NCBI GenBank assembly: GCA_025964635.1
Contig: JAOPYP010000022.1
Span: 1 to 5,001 of the forward strand
Source of the DNA: Actinomycetes bacterium
Lineage (GTDB): Bacteria; Actinomycetota; Actinomycetes; Streptosporangiales; Streptosporangiaceae
Direction of reading: 5' to 3'
Length of the DNA: 5,001 bases
Shown: positions 4,835 through 5,001 of the stretch, in pieces
Layout: every line of letters begins with the position of its first letter
Position numbering within the stretch: position 1 is the stretch's first letter
Position numbers and translations under genes: made by a program
The notes under the pieces: model-generated
The model's input: the letters and a program-made list of their open reading frames with translations, nothing else
What the model was told of the DNA's origin: nothing
Databases searched by the model: none

Positions 4835-5001
4835 TCAGCTGCCCCCGGGGGTTTGGATGTCGACGCCGAGCACCGACGGGTATTTTTGCAGGCACGACTC
4901 AAGCCGGGCGAGCTGCGCGTTGCTGGCCTTGTCGACCCGGTAGATCACGTTGTACAGGTTGTCTGAGGCCAGATGGGTGGTCGGCACCGCTTCCGGCCGG
5001 G
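4835..5001 (-). CDS. Unidentified protein, C-terminal 54 residues
   Basis: The last 54 codons of a gene entering from the right edge. No start codon is in the window, so this is a partial frame ended by TGA at 4837-4835. The readable end includes SDNLYNVIYRVDKASNAQL, then ARLESCLQKYPSVLGVDI and a TPGGS tail. It alternates like a beta strand (LYNVIYRV), a helix (NAQLARLESCLQKY) and a second strand (VLGVDI), one compact alpha/beta unit, with one cysteine. The aromatic and charged pattern, and wobble positions that are mostly G or C, argue that this is real coding sequence rather than chance. I do not recognise the family. It converges on the transporter remnant, leaving about 64 bases between them. 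Confidence 0.62.
   Translation of the reverse strand, partial: RPEAVPTTHLASDNLYNVIYRVDKASNAQLARLESCLQKYPSVLGVDIQTPGGS

Noticed and set aside
4842..4851. Palindrome CCCCCGGGGG
   Set aside because: It lies within the last codons of the partial minus-strand gene, has no loop for a hairpin and is expected by chance in GC-rich DNA.
4548..4895. A 115-codon minus-strand frame over the transporter remnant
   Set aside because: It is antisense to the MFS similarity, is Arg/Pro-rich and overlaps the real partial gene end in another frame.
1..5001. CRISPR arrays, tRNA or rRNA genes, insertion-sequence ends
   Set aside because: No regularly spaced repeats, no tRNA-like cloverleaf or rRNA sequence, and no transposase or terminal inverted repeats were seen on either strand.

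Overview
The window looks like chromosomal DNA from a high-GC Gram-positive bacterium, probably an actinomycete. Support for this is the very G+C-rich third codon positions, long spurious open frames on the opposite strand of every gene, GGAG-type ribosome binding sites, a strong terminator stem with no U-tract, and a lipoprotein with a Ser/Gly-rich linker. Genus cannot be settled from the sequence alone.

Left part (1-1336, plus strand): the 3' end of selD (selenophosphate synthetase) followed after 109 bases by a complete fdhD (sulfurtransferase needed to activate formate dehydrogenase). The pair suggests that a selenocysteine/formate dehydrogenase cluster continues to the left of the window. 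A perfect 13-bp hairpin at 1336-1366 closes this unit and faces the next one tail to tail.

Middle (1378-4161, minus strand): a complete three-gene ABC importer operon of the nitrate/taurine/aliphatic-sulfonate (NitT/TauT, SsuABC-like) type. In transcription order it encodes a substrate-binding lipoprotein, an ATPase and a membrane permease. The ATPase and permease reading frames overlap. Between the binding-protein and ATPase genes lies a perfect 12-bp hairpin, which leaves two credible ATPase starts: one ATGA-coupled to the upstream stop, the other after the hairpin with its own GGAG. The transported compound cannot be named with certainty.

Intergenic control region (4162-4382): markedly more A+T-rich near the operon. 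It holds a plausible promoter, an inverted repeat over its -35 box, three CGGTCA repeats and a nested dyad centred on a 14-bp palindrome.

Right part (4383-5001): a decayed fragment of a major facilitator gene resembling the phosphate:H+ symporter (Pho84-like) group, readable only by switching among three frames and missing both ends. Converging on it is the last 54 codons of an unidentified minus-strand gene that runs off the right edge.

Functionally, the intact genes concern sulfur and selenium handling: selenophosphate supply, sulfur transfer to the formate dehydrogenase cofactor, and probable organosulfur or related anion uptake. The terminator between the two units argues that they are not co-transcribed. 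I found no convincing evidence of a wholly new system. The most unusual points are the operon-internal hairpin with the two starts, the dyad-rich control region, the shortened SelD C-terminus and the eroded transporter.
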